Virus record (IMG/VR): IMGVR_UViG_3300045996_000441
Span: 1 to 36,355 of that record
Reading direction: 5' to 3' (one strand)
Length of the DNA: 36,355 bases
Source of the DNA: a virus
Both the position numbers and the translations under genes were made by a program. The notes under the pieces were generated by a model that saw nothing but the letters and a program-made list of their open reading frames with translations, had not been told where the DNA came from and did no database searches. This document shows positions 14,367 to 21,534 of the stretch, piece after piece. Position 1 is the first letter of the stretch; each line of letters begins with the position of its first letter.

Positions 14367-14933
14367 ATGCGTGCAATTCTTCTCGCTTCGGCTGCGGTGG
14401 CGGTTCTGCCGCGTGCGTTCATGTCGGAAATCTGCGAAACCGTCGTCGTAAAGGTGAAGGGTTCGACCGATCCGGTACGCGTCAACAAGTCGGATTTCGA
14501 TGCCGATCAGGCCAAAGGCGGCAAGGGTATTTACACCCTGAACGAAAAGGCGACCGACGAACAGACCGACCCGGTTGCCGGTGGCGTCTTCGTCCCGGTT
14601 GCGGAAGGGCTGAAAATCCCGCCCGCTCCGTCCGCGCCTGCGTTCGTCAATCCGGTTTCGCCGACGACCGCGACGGCCGATACGCTGTTCGTCACCAAGG
14701 GCAAGGGCGCCAAGGGCAAGTTCTTCGTGGTCGGTCCGGACGCAATGCCGATCGCCAATATGAAGGACATCGACCCGGCCGGGTACGAAACCGAAGAACT
14801 GGCATGGGCCGCGGTCAACGCCGTCAAAAAGCAGCCGCACGAACAGGGCGCCCCGGACACCGGCCACACGTCGTTGCAGCCCGGCGTTGCGCCTCTGTCG
14901 GAGGTTCCGCCCGCCGAGGCGCCCAAGAGCTAG
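14367..14933 (+). CDS. Putative head protein with signal-like leader
   Basis: A 188-residue protein directly after the capsid gene, starting at ATG 14367 behind GGGAG. The first ~18 residues (MRAILLASAAVAVLPRAF) are hydrophobic and look like a signal peptide ending near R-A-F-M. The body has a beta-like part (ETVVVKVKGSTDPVRVNKSD), a Pro/Ala-rich middle, a K-G-K-G-A-K-G-K stretch (about 112-119) and a Pro-rich C-terminus. It could be a capsid decoration or head-completion protein by position. I know no named family. Confidence 0.65.
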   Translation: MRAILLASAAVAVLPRAFMSEICETVVVKVKGSTDPVRVNKSDFDADQAKGGKGIYTLNEKATDEQTDPVAGGVFVPVAEGLKIPPAPSAPAFVNPVSPTTATADTLFVTKGKGAKGKFFVVGPDAMPIANMKDIDPAGYETEELAWAAVNAVKKQPHEQGAPDTGHTSLQPGVAPLSEVPPAEAPKS

Positions 14934-14960
14934 GCGCACGGCTCGATATCGGCTAGATTG

Positions 14961-14988
14961 GGGCGGCGGGGCAACTCGCCGCCCTTTT
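14961..14988 (+). terminator. Rho-independent terminator within the head operon
   Basis: GGGCGGCG and CGCCGCCC pair around an 8-base loop and are followed by TTTTCCTTT. It ends the capsid/head-protein unit, just upstream of the connector gene. Read-through or a further promoter would be needed for the genes downstream, which would lower their expression relative to the capsid. Confidence 0.7.
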
Positions 14989-15005
14989 CCTTTGGAGTGC
15001 TACCC

Positions 15006-15509
15006 ATGCCCGACTATTACGGCACCGCGGCGGGTTTCCGTCTGTACCATGCGGCGCGAGACAACGCGGTTCCGATCGAAGCTGCGGACGATGATTACGT
15101 TGTGTCGCGGTTGCTCAAGGCGTCCGAGTGGATCGACGGGCGATACCGGACGGGGTTTGGCGGGCTCAAGGTCGGTCAGCGTTTGCAAGTGCGTGATTGG
15201 CCACGCTCCGGTGCGTACGATACGTTCGGGTATTCGATCGCGTCCGAGACGGTGCCGACCGAAGTTGAAAACGCGACGTACGAAGCGACGCTTAAGGAAA
15301 TGAGTAATCCGGGCGTGCTGTCGGTCGATTATACGCCGCCGCGTTACAAGAGCGTCAGCGTTACGGGCGCTGTGTCGGTCACGTACGCCAGCTTTGCGGG
15401 CGTGTCGGACCTACAGACGCATTTTGCGATCGTGGATCAAATCTTGTCGCCGATCCTGACCGGCTGCGGGATGGTATCGCCGCTGTCGGGCTCTGCGCAG
15501 CGCGTATGA
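15006..15509 (+). CDS. Head-tail connector, DnaT-like family (gp4-type adaptor)
   Basis: A 167-residue protein. The pattern A-A-G-F-R-L-Y-H-A-A-R, then V-S-R-L-L-K-A-S-E-W-I-D-G-R-Y, then Q-x-L-Q-V-R-D-W-P-R-S-G-A-Y-D-x-F-G, then V-P-T-E-V-E-N-A-T-Y-E-A matches the phage family labelled 'DnaT-like ssDNA-binding', whose members sit at this place in head-tail gene clusters and act as adaptor proteins; the DnaT label is probably misleading. ATG 15006 follows TTTGGAG. Its stop overlaps the A-run of the terminator for the opposing gene. Confidence 0.75.
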   Translation: MPDYYGTAAGFRLYHAARDNAVPIEAADDDYVVSRLLKASEWIDGRYRTGFGGLKVGQRLQVRDWPRSGAYDTFGYSIASETVPTEVENATYEATLKEMSNPGVLSVDYTPPRYKSVSVTGAVSVTYASFAGVSDLQTHFAIVDQILSPILTGCGMVSPLSGSAQRV

Positions 15510-15512
15510 AAA

Positions 15513-15540
15513 AGCCCGGCACGCCGAAGCGTACCGGGCT
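15513..15540 (-). terminator. Rho-independent terminator of the 16123-15563 cassette
   Basis: On the minus strand AGCCCGG, inner stem ACGC, loop TTCG, GCGT and CCGGGCT form an 11-pair hairpin with one mismatch, followed directly by TTTTT. It sits 20 bases after the minus-strand gene stop. A clean intrinsic terminator. Confidence 0.8.
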
Positions 15541-15562
15541 CCTGCGACCCGAAGGTACGGCG

Positions 15563-16123
15563 TTAGCCGTTCGGGTTATCCGTGCGGAACACGCGGGCGC
15601 TCGCGCCGTCCGGGTCGGTCGAAGGATCGACATCATAGACGCGGAAATACTTGGCGTGTTCCTGCTCGCGCTCCTGCGTCGGGACGGCGATCGGGTTGCC
15701 AGCCGCATCCTTGAGCGTCTGCATCTTGAACTTCGGCGAGCCGTCCGGGTTGGACGCGGGCTGCAACTGCTTCTTGTTCGCCGCGCTGACGACGCTGCGA
15801 AGCTGCTTGGCCGTCTTGTTCATGACAGCGAAATTTGCGTAGAGCGTGTTGCCGGCGTCGTCGGTCTTCGGCGCTTCGAGCGATTCGAAGTTATAGACCG
15901 ACTTGCTGCCGCGGTTGGTCTTCGGCTTGACCGGGAGAGCAAGGAAGGTTGGCGCAGTGATGATCGGCGTTGCGCGGTCCTGCGTGCTGGCGGTCGTTGC
16001 GGCGGGTTCGGGCTGCGGTGCGTCGGCGGGAGCTTCGGCGCCCTTGGCGCCCTTGCCGGAAGCGAAAGCCTGCGGCATGATCGCGAGCGACGACGCAGCA
16101 AGCAAGAGATTCAGATTACGCAT
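15563..16123 (-). CDS. Hypothetical cassette protein with signal-like leader
   Basis: A 186-residue protein coded against the virion operon, with its own promoter (P5), a GGAG site before ATG 16123 and its own terminator: a complete moron. The first ~22 residues (MRNLNLLLAASSLAIMPQAF) form a hydrophobic leader ending A-S-G. An Ala/Pro-rich linker follows (about 27-50), then a charged region with Y-N-F-E-S-L-E-A-P-K-T-D and M-N-K-T-A-K-Q-L-R-S-V-V, and P-D-G-S-P-K-F-K. I do not recognise the family. It could be exported, or belong with the other leader-bearing phage proteins. The overlapping plus-strand frame is rejected. Confidence 0.75.
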   Translation of the reverse strand: MRNLNLLLAASSLAIMPQAFASGKGAKGAEAPADAPQPEPAATTASTQDRATPIITAPTFLALPVKPKTNRGSKSVYNFESLEAPKTDDAGNTLYANFAVMNKTAKQLRSVVSAANKKQLQPASNPDGSPKFKMQTLKDAAGNPIAVPTQEREQEHAKYFRVYDVDPSTDPDGASARVFRTDNPNG

Positions 16124-16156
16124 AAGTTCAGTCTCCGTCTTAGGTTGGCGGCATGA

Positions 16157-16185
16157 TCGTTACGCCCCGTCAAATGAAAGGTCAA
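16157..16185 (-). promoter_or_regulatory. Promoter P5 with internal TTTGAC
   Basis: Minus strand: TTGACC (16185-16180), 17 bases with internal TTTGAC one base closer than in the others, TAACGA (16162-16157), predicted start near 16150 and a 26-base leader with GGAG before ATG 16123. One base off consensus in the -35 box. Confidence 0.7.
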
Positions 16186-16190
16186 CCCCT

Positions 16191-16577
16191 GTGAGCGACA
16201 TTTACACAGAAATGCGTGCCGTCACTCAAGACGTGTTGCGCGAGTTCGATCAACGCAAGCCCGGTGTCGATACGCAAGCGGACGGGTTGTGGTATATCGG
16301 CATGACGCCGGGCGCCGGTCCGGCCGATGAACCGGGCGAACCCACGCCGGTTCCGTTCAGGCTTGAAGGTGCGGCGCGTGGCGTGGCGTTCCAGTTCATC
16401 GACGGTACGACGATCGTGGCGAGTGACTTGCAATGCACGGTTGCGGCAAAGGACGGGTTCGCCCCGGCGATGACGGGATTCATTGACGTTGACGGCTCGC
16501 GACATAAAATCATACGCATTGTCAATCTGCCGCCTGTCGGTGTAACGGTGGCACACACGATCATATTCCGGAAGTGA
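16191..16577 (+). CDS. Putative head-tail joining protein
   Basis: A 128-residue protein read from GTG 16191, the first start after promoter P5; AAAGG lies upstream. It starts with a helix (DIYTEMRAVTQDVLREFDQR) and continues as a beta-rich domain (residues 60-128) ending VTVAHTIIFRK, the make-up of small head-closure or stopper proteins. Position between the connector and the Mu F-like protein fits such a role, but I cannot assign it to a named family by eye. Confidence 0.65.
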   Translation: MSDIYTEMRAVTQDVLREFDQRKPGVDTQADGLWYIGMTPGAGPADEPGEPTPVPFRLEGAARGVAFQFIDGTTIVASDLQCTVAAKDGFAPAMTGFIDVDGSRHKIIRIVNLPPVGVTVAHTIIFRK

Positions 16578-16581
16578 GCCG

Positions 16582-17613
16582 ATGCCGTCCGCACGTCAGA
16601 CCCTAGACCGGCTTATAAACCTGTTCACCAAGGATATCCGCAGCGCGTTCCTTGCGGCTATTCAGGACGTTGCGGACACTGTGATATTGCGCCAAGTGAT
16701 CGCCGCTATCGAGGCTGGCGACGTTGAGGCGGCATTCCGGGCGCTCGGGTTCTCGGAAGCCGCCCTACGCCCCATTACAGCGGCCCTAGAGCGCTCTTTC
16801 GAGACAGGCGGCGTTATGACTGGCCGCACGTTCCCCAAGTATCTGCGCACTAGCAGCGGCAAGGCTGTGTTTCGGTTCGACGTGCGCAATAGCCGGGCGG
16901 AAGCGTGGTTGCGCGATCGGTCAAGCTCGTTGGTCACTCGTCTGTCCGAAGATGCGCGGGTAAACGTCCGTAACGTGCTGCGCGACGGCATGGAACGGGG
17001 AGTCAATCCCCGCAACGTTGCGCTCGATATGGTCGGACGGATCAGTCCGAACGGTAAACGTGTCGGCGGTATCATCGGGTTAAACCAGCAACAAGAACGT
17101 TGGGTGCGGAGCGCGCGTGCAAAGCTGCAAACGCTCGACGCTGATTATTTCAACATGGAATTGCGCGACAAGCGGTTCGACAACACGGTTACGCGTGCGA
17201 TCCGTGACGGTAAGCCGCTCGACGCAGAGACGATTGACCGACTTGTTACGCGCTACAAGGATAATGCGCTTCGGCATCGTGGCGAAATGATCGCGCGTAC
17301 CGAAGCGATCCAATCGCTAAACCGTAGCGAGTGGGAAGCGACAAAGCAGGCGGTTGACTTGGGCGCGGTCGGTGACGACGCCGTAACGCGTCATTGGGAC
17401 AGCGCGGGCGACAAGCGCGTTCGGTTCTCACATAGCGCCATGGATCACAAGTACGACAAGAACGGCGTGGGGCTGGACGAACCGTTTATCAGCCCGTCCG
17501 GAGCGCGCATGATGTTCCCCGGCGACGTGTCGCTAGGCGCACCGGCCGACGAAGTTGTTGCGTGCCGGTGTCGCGTGCGGACGCGTATCGATTGGTTGGC
17601 TAATCTCGATTAG
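16582..17613 (+). CDS. Minor head protein, Mu gpF-like
   Basis: A 343-residue protein. The C-terminal ~120 residues carry the Phage_Mu_F pattern: I-A-R-T-E-A-I-Q-S-L-N-R (about 235-246), W-D-S-A-G-D-K-R-V-R-F-S-H (about 265-277), a loop with F-I-S-P-S-G-A-R-M-M-F-P-G-D and a final C-R-C-R. Proteins of this group are minor head components, thought to act in head morphogenesis or be ejected. The N-terminal ~200 residues are helical and charged. It ends convergently with the minus-strand cassette, the two stop codons overlapping. Confidence 0.85.
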   Translation: MPSARQTLDRLINLFTKDIRSAFLAAIQDVADTVILRQVIAAIEAGDVEAAFRALGFSEAALRPITAALERSFETGGVMTGRTFPKYLRTSSGKAVFRFDVRNSRAEAWLRDRSSSLVTRLSEDARVNVRNVLRDGMERGVNPRNVALDMVGRISPNGKRVGGIIGLNQQQERWVRSARAKLQTLDADYFNMELRDKRFDNTVTRAIRDGKPLDAETIDRLVTRYKDNALRHRGEMIARTEAIQSLNRSEWEATKQAVDLGAVGDDAVTRHWDSAGDKRVRFSHSAMDHKYDKNGVGLDEPFISPSGARMMFPGDVSLGAPADEVVACRCRVRTRIDWLANLD

Positions 17614-17837
17614 TCAGTGTCGAAACTGTAATTAATCGCAACATCGACTATCCACATTTGATCGCCGTTTTCAAATTGAACGCCTTTTGATCCGTTTTCG
17701 CTAAGAAAGCCGATGTTCAATTCAGTAAACGCAACGACCGTCAAGCGTTGTAAATTGCGACGGACGCGGGTTGATTTACCGGTGTATTTGATTTTTACCG
17801 GCAACGGCGTGTTTATAAGCTGTTCGATGTCAATCAT
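17610..17837 (-). CDS. Hypothetical protein, last gene of the large cassette
   Basis: A 75-residue beta-rich protein (PVKIKYTGKSTRVRRNLQRL, then VVAFTELNIGFLSENGSKG, then DQMWIVDVAINYSFDTD). The alternating hydrophobic pattern suggests a small barrel. It follows the phosphoribosyltransferase-like gene by 11 bases and its stop overlaps the stop of the Mu F-like gene. Function unknown. Confidence 0.75.
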   Translation of the reverse strand: MIDIEQLINTPLPVKIKYTGKSTRVRRNLQRLTVVAFTELNIGFLSENGSKGVQFENGDQMWIVDVAINYSFDTD

Positions 17838-17848
17838 GGCCTAACCTT

Positions 17849-18304
17849 TCAGCGGTGCAAATACTCGCCGCACCCGGTGTTAAAACATCGTGCGTGCCGC
17901 TCGCCTTGTTCGAACGTGACGGTCCAACCGCACGCGCATTTGCGGGTTTCTTCGGGTAGTTCATGCTTATACCGCTGCGGTTTCTGTGCTTCGTACCAGA
18001 ACGCGACGCGCGGTGGTTCTTCGAACCCGACCCAGACGAAGGGGTCGCAATAGTCGTACCGGCGTTCCGCTTTGCGCAGCGTTCGGCCGCTTTCCCGAGC
18101 GGTGTCAACGATCAACACACGTCCCAAGCTGACCGGCGCTTGTGATCCGTACGGAATGAACGGGACATGCAAGATATGCGAAGCGTACACCGCAGCAATC
18201 GCGCCAGATCGGCCGGGGCCGGTCACGCTGCCGATGTTCGCCGGAACTTCGTTGACGACTTGTGCGATGCGTTCGGCGAATTCCGGTTCGGTTATGATCC
18301 GCAT
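17849..18304 (-). CDS. Phosphoribosyltransferase-like protein with C-terminal zinc-ribbon-like tail
   Basis: A 151-residue protein starting at ATG 18304 (TGATG overlap); a TTG one codon earlier is less likely. Residues about 28-90 look like a type I phosphoribosyltransferase: V-T-G-P-G-R-S-G-A-I-A-A (substrate loop), then R-V-L-I-V-D-T-A-R-E-S-G-R-T-L-R-K-A, in place of the usual V-D-D-x-x-x-T-G-x-T PRPP loop, with D-T for D-D. Residues about 120-150 have C-A-C then C and C (CACGW, RCFNTGC), a probable metal site. The natural substrate is unknown; nucleobase salvage or base modification are possibilities. Part of the operon led by the AAA+ gene. Confidence 0.75.
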   Translation of the reverse strand: MRIITEPEFAERIAQVVNEVPANIGSVTGPGRSGAIAAVYASHILHVPFIPYGSQAPVSLGRVLIVDTARESGRTLRKAERRYDYCDPFVWVGFEEPPRVAFWYEAQKPQRYKHELPEETRKCACGWTVTFEQGERHARCFNTGCGEYLHR

Positions 18305-18573
18305 CAACGTAGCCTCTTGATAACGTCGGCGATATGCTCAATGTGTAACGCACCGTCGCGTTTTGCTCTTTCAAACGCTGCGTCAATTTTCGACATATCG
18401 CGAAACGTGGAGCAACGTACGCGTCCGTCGCCGGTGGTCGGTCGATTGGTCAGGTACGCGATTTCATAATTCTTGTGTTGCGTATCGAAGGCGATTGCAA
18501 CCTTGTCGTCCGAGTGAAGCACTTCGCCGACCCATGAGAATGCGAGATATGCATCGATCGTGTTGCACGACAT
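18304..18573 (-). CDS. Hypothetical protein
   Basis: An 89-residue protein starting at ATG 18573 in a TAATG overlap with the small membrane protein gene. It has beta strands (DAYLAFSWVGEVLHSDDKVA, NYEIAYLTNRPTT) and a basic helical C-terminus (DAAFERAKRDGALHIEHIAD). The open frame upstream is a shadow. No family recognised. Confidence 0.75.
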   Translation of the reverse strand: MSCNTIDAYLAFSWVGEVLHSDDKVAIAFDTQHKNYEIAYLTNRPTTGDGRVRCSTFRDMSKIDAAFERAKRDGALHIEHIADVIKRLR

Positions 18574-18710
18574 TAGAATTCTCCGTCGTATGTGTTCGTC
18601 CCACGAAACGACGCGATGATATGGCCGATCGCCAACGCGGTGACGACGATCAGAACCAGCAATGAGATAAAGCGCGGTGCGCTTGCGAACCAGTTGAGAA
18701 TTTCGATCAT
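18573..18710 (-). CDS. Small single-span membrane protein
   Basis: A 45-residue protein with ATG 18710 behind GGAG and a TAATG overlap with the next gene. Residues about 12-34 (RFISLLVLIVVTALAIGHII) form one clear transmembrane helix; the C-terminus is polar and charged. It sits between the AAA+ partner gene and unknown genes in the cassette. It could anchor a complex or alter the host envelope, for example in superinfection exclusion; this is only a guess from size and topology. Confidence 0.7.
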   Translation of the reverse strand: MIEILNWFASAPRFISLLVLIVVTALAIGHIIASFRGTNTYDGEF

Positions 18711-18712
18711 CG

Positions 18713-19789
18713 TTACCGCTCCAATAATTTGACGGGCAATCCGTCCGGTTGAATGAAACGCAACATATCAAATGGGTTGGTATCGTCAAGCGACTTTTGT
18801 TGGTGTGGCAGCAGACCCGGTATATAAAATTCGTTGCGTCCCGGTGTGTGGAATTCGTCAAACGCTGATGCGAGCGCGCCCATACCGCGCCATTCTGCGG
18901 AACACGCTTCGGACGCGCCGACCGTCGCGAAGCATAGGCGGCGGTTGAACGATGGGTGCCCAAGCGCAAACGATACGTCGGACAGGTTCAGACGGTCGCG
19001 CGCGTCTTTCAGCTTGATTGCGTGTTGCGCTCCGGTGTCGCCGTTTTCATCAATGACCGTCCGTACGGCGATCAGTTCGCAACGGTAGCCGGTCTGTTCA
19101 AGAACGTCGATCATCGCCATAACCAACCAACCGCGTAATAGTGCGTTCCAAAGCGTGATGCCGTGCCACATGCTCGCCTGTACGAATAGCGTAACGGTTC
19201 GATGACCGGGCAAGCGAGCCCGCCGCGTCATGTGAGCCGGGTTGCCCGCCAGCATGCGTCCGACGTTCACCGTACCGCCCGCAACGCTCCGTAGGCGCTG
19301 CTTATGGTGCGCCTTGGGGAATTCCAGTTTGTCTATGATCCCGAGCCCGTCCGACCATCCCCGGCGCGCTATGGCGATAGCTTCCGGCAAGCTGGACGTG
19401 CCGCGTTTTTCGTGTTCCTTGTCGCTGAGTTTCCAGCCTGCGGCGCGGTTCTTGTCGGCGGGTGGTTCGGTCAACCCCTCGACGTAATCAAGGAACGCAC
19501 CGAACGATCCGAAGCCGAAGAATGCGGGCGGGTTCTTGTCGGCGAAGTGATTTAGATAGGTCGGATCGTCGCCATAGATGACAGTCGGTCCGCGCTCGCG
19601 TGCCCACGGTGGCGCCCATGCGGCGCGCTCGTTGACCATGACGCCGACCAGTTTACGCAACCGTGCAATTCGATCGTCGGACAGCGTGTCAAACGTCCAT
19701 AGCTTTGCGCGCATGTCGAACGATCCTCCCCACGCTTTCAGTATTTCGCGGTGCGCAAAGGTGTTGCCCGAGACGGTGCAAGCGGTCAT
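18713..19789 (-). CDS. AAA+ ATPase partner protein, DUF7192-like
   Basis: A 358-residue protein coupled by ATGA to the Rmf-like gene and two genes after the AAA+ ATPase. Residues 1-50 match the small module G-N-T-F-x-H-R-E-I-L-K-A-W-G-G-S-F-D-x-x-x-K-x-W found in many phage proteins. The central and C-terminal part (R-R-A-R-L-P-G-H-R-T-V-T-L-F-V-Q-A-S, then NALLRGWLVMAMIDVLEQTG) looks like a Rossmann/VWA-type fold without the normal D-x-S-x-S metal site. Proteins of this kind accompany MoxR/CobS-like ATPases in phages. By analogy the ATPase may remodel a target that this protein binds. Family call from memory, moderate confidence. Confidence 0.65.
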   Translation of the reverse strand: MTACTVSGNTFAHREILKAWGGSFDMRAKLWTFDTLSDDRIARLRKLVGVMVNERAAWAPPWARERGPTVIYGDDPTYLNHFADKNPPAFFGFGSFGAFLDYVEGLTEPPADKNRAAGWKLSDKEHEKRGTSSLPEAIAIARRGWSDGLGIIDKLEFPKAHHKQRLRSVAGGTVNVGRMLAGNPAHMTRRARLPGHRTVTLFVQASMWHGITLWNALLRGWLVMAMIDVLEQTGYRCELIAVRTVIDENGDTGAQHAIKLKDARDRLNLSDVSFALGHPSFNRRLCFATVGASEACSAEWRGMGALASAFDEFHTPGRNEFYIPGLLPHQQKSLDDTNPFDMLRFIQPDGLPVKLLER

Positions 19790-19986
19790 TTGACTATATA
19801 TCCGCCTTCGCGGTTAATCCAGTCTTCAACGCCTGCGATCCATGCCGCCCACAAATGCGGTTGGCTGTCTTCGTTATACGGGTTGTCCATGGCGTAAAAC
19901 TCAACGTTCTTTTCAGCATAAGAAACGCCACGATGAAAAGCCGTGATGATCCCGCTATCGCGCGCAACGATTTCTTCGTCAGTCAT
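19786..19986 (-). CDS. Rmf-like small protein
   Basis: A 66-residue protein. ATG 19986 overlaps the AAA+ gene end by 8 bases, and its stop overlaps the next start (ATGA). The pattern A-F-H-R-G-V-S-Y-A-E-K, then D-N-P-Y-N-E-D, then L-W-A-A-W-I-A-G-V-E-D-W has the order of Rmf-type proteins: helix with R-G-x-x-A, an N/C-P-Y turn, and helix with W-x-x-W/G. It is a second candidate of this kind in the window, along with the 2164-2301 protein. A role in ribosome binding is only suggested by the pattern. Confidence 0.55.
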   Translation of the reverse strand: MTDEEIVARDSGIITAFHRGVSYAEKNVEFYAMDNPYNEDSQPHLWAAWIAGVEDWINREGGYIVK

Positions 19987-21070
19987 CAATCTTGCTCCTA
20001 TCCGCGCTTGACATACCTTTGAACAAATAGCAGTTTTCAACGTCGTCCCATTCGTCGCCATCGGCGAGCGCTTCGGCGCCCATGCGAATAGCGCGGGACG
20101 ATACGACGTGACGTATTTTCTTTTCCTGTACGATGCGCCGCACGTCCCAAACGCGTTCTAGCCATCGGTCTTGTGATCCAGCGAACATGCGTTCAAGCGA
20201 CAAATCGTAATCGACGTTTACGACGGCAAATCGGTCAAGCGAAGCCGCGTCCAGTTCGGTTCGTCCGACGTACACGCGATCGGCGCCCATTCCGTACGTA
20301 TTCGCAGTTGCGCAAACGCGGAAATCGGCATGTCGTCTAATAGGTTCTTGACAGTCTGGAAATTGAGCGAACCCGTTTGCAAGCGCACTATTAGCGACAA
20401 GCAACGCCGCCGCGTCCCATGCGTCGATTTCGTCGGCGATCCAGACGCCGCCAAACTGGAAGGCGATGCGGAATGCGGTGGTTTGATATCCGTACCCATT
20501 GATGAACCCCATTAGTTCGTGTGGTTCGTTGCAAACGCTTGTGATGTACACCGGCAGTTGCAGTGCGGTTGCGGCGGTTTCGCCGATCATCGTTTTACCG
20601 CATCCGGCTGGACCGACTTGCATGACGTTATGACCACGCGCGAGCTTGCGGATAATACCGGGCGCTGCGTAGTGAACCGTACCGGGTACGACGACCGATC
20701 CGCGCGGGCTGGTCACGATCAGTTGGCGCGGCGCAACGGCGTCCAGTTCCTCGCGCACGATCCGGCGCGCGTCACCTTCGCTCAAGCGGGCGTTGATCAG
20801 CGGCAGCATAGCCGCAACAGCCTCCGCAGCGGCCCGTTGAGCGGCATTCGGGCCGCTATCGTCTGTCGCAACGCTCCCGCTCGCTACGTACAGGTTAGCG
20901 AGGGCAACAGCGCCCATGCCGCGCACTTGCGCCTCCGGAAAGCCGCAGCGTATGGCCCATTCGGTCAGCGCTTCCCCGTCGCCGGGCGATAGGATATAGT
21001 CACCGGGCGGGCCTAGAAGCTGCTCTAGTTCTTCGCGGGTCTGGAAGCTGATCGGAACGTGTGCGGGCAT
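19979..21070 (-). CDS. MoxR/CobS-like AAA+ ATPase
   Basis: A 363-residue ATPase. Walker A G-P-A-G-C-G-K-T at 153-160, Walker B W-I-A-D-E-I-D at 210-216, sensor 1 A-T-A-N at 254-257 and a possible arginine finger at R280 (AASLDRF) identify the MoxR/CobS/dynein-related group. N-terminal ~110 residues are phage-specific and helical. I place the start at ATG 21070, 7 bases after the -10 of P6; the longer frame would begin inside the promoter. Such ATPases remodel metallochelatases or partner proteins with VWA domains. It leads a seven-gene minus-strand cassette inside the head-tail region. Confidence 0.8.
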   Translation of the reverse strand: MPAHVPISFQTREELEQLLGPPGDYILSPGDGEALTEWAIRCGFPEAQVRGMGAVALANLYVASGSVATDDSGPNAAQRAAAEAVAAMLPLINARLSEGDARRIVREELDAVAPRQLIVTSPRGSVVVPGTVHYAAPGIIRKLARGHNVMQVGPAGCGKTMIGETAATALQLPVYITSVCNEPHELMGFINGYGYQTTAFRIAFQFGGVWIADEIDAWDAAALLVANSALANGFAQFPDCQEPIRRHADFRVCATANTYGMGADRVYVGRTELDAASLDRFAVVNVDYDLSLERMFAGSQDRWLERVWDVRRIVQEKKIRHVVSSRAIRMGAEALADGDEWDDVENCYLFKGMSSADRSKIDD

Positions 21071-21077
21071 GCGGCAA

Positions 21078-21105
21078 GCCTTAGCAAATCTGACATAGGT
21101 GTCAA
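21078..21105 (-). promoter_or_regulatory. Promoter P6 for the AAA+ cassette
   Basis: Minus strand: TTGACA (21105-21100), 16-17 bases, TAAGGC (21083-21078), with a start predicted near 21071, one base before ATG 21070, so the mRNA would be leaderless. The internal element is degenerate (ATTTG). The ATG of the plus-strand gene lies only 7 bases from the -35 box. Confidence 0.6.
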
Positions 21106-21111
21106 ATTCAA

Positions 21112-21534
21112 ATGGCGAAGACGTTCGAAGCACAGGTTGACGACATCGTAAAGGCGACTGACAAGCGTATGACTGCGCTTATGCGTGAAAGTATACAGGA
21201 CGTTATCGAAATCGCGCAGACGCCGACCGCAAAGGGTGGTAAAATGCGTGTCGATACCGGTTTTCTGCGTGCGTCCGGTCAACCGTCGCTCAACGGTATG
21301 CCGTCCGGTCCGTCGCGCGGCGAGCCCGACAAGAATTACGACTACGACGAAGGTTCGTCGGTGCAGTTGACACTTGCGCAAATGAAACTAGGTGCGGTGT
21401 TCCATTTCGGCTGGACCGCTGCGTATGCGCGCTATCGCGAAGCGTACGACGGGTTTCTAGAGTCGGCGGCAATGCAATGGCAGTCGATCGTTACGAAGAA
21501 TTGCGAGAAAATCAGAGAGCGGATTAAATCATGA
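21112..21534 (+). CDS. HK97 gp10-like head-tail protein
   Basis: A 140-residue protein. The order helix (VDDIVKATDKRMTALMRESI), V-I-E-I-A-Q-T-P, V-D-T-G-F-L-R-A-S, then Y-A-R-Y-R-E and a last amphipathic helix is that of the HK97 gp10 / minor tail family which lies just before the tail terminator. It likely takes part in the neck or tail completion. ATG 21112 has AGGTG 12 bases upstream, inside P6, a rather weak site. Confidence 0.75.
   Translation: MAKTFEAQVDDIVKATDKRMTALMRESIQDVIEIAQTPTAKGGKMRVDTGFLRASGQPSLNGMPSGPSRGEPDKNYDYDEGSSVQLTLAQMKLGAVFHFGWTAAYARYREAYDGFLESAAMQWQSIVTKNCEKIRERIKS

Noticed and set aside
14244-14939. Long minus-strand frame opposite the 14367 head protein
   Set aside because: Arg-rich, no ribosome site, antisense to a gene with good start signals.
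15506-16156. A 216-codon plus-strand frame over the 15563-16123 region
   Set aside because: Composition is that of a shadow; the minus strand has promoter, Shine-Dalgarno, sensible protein and terminator.
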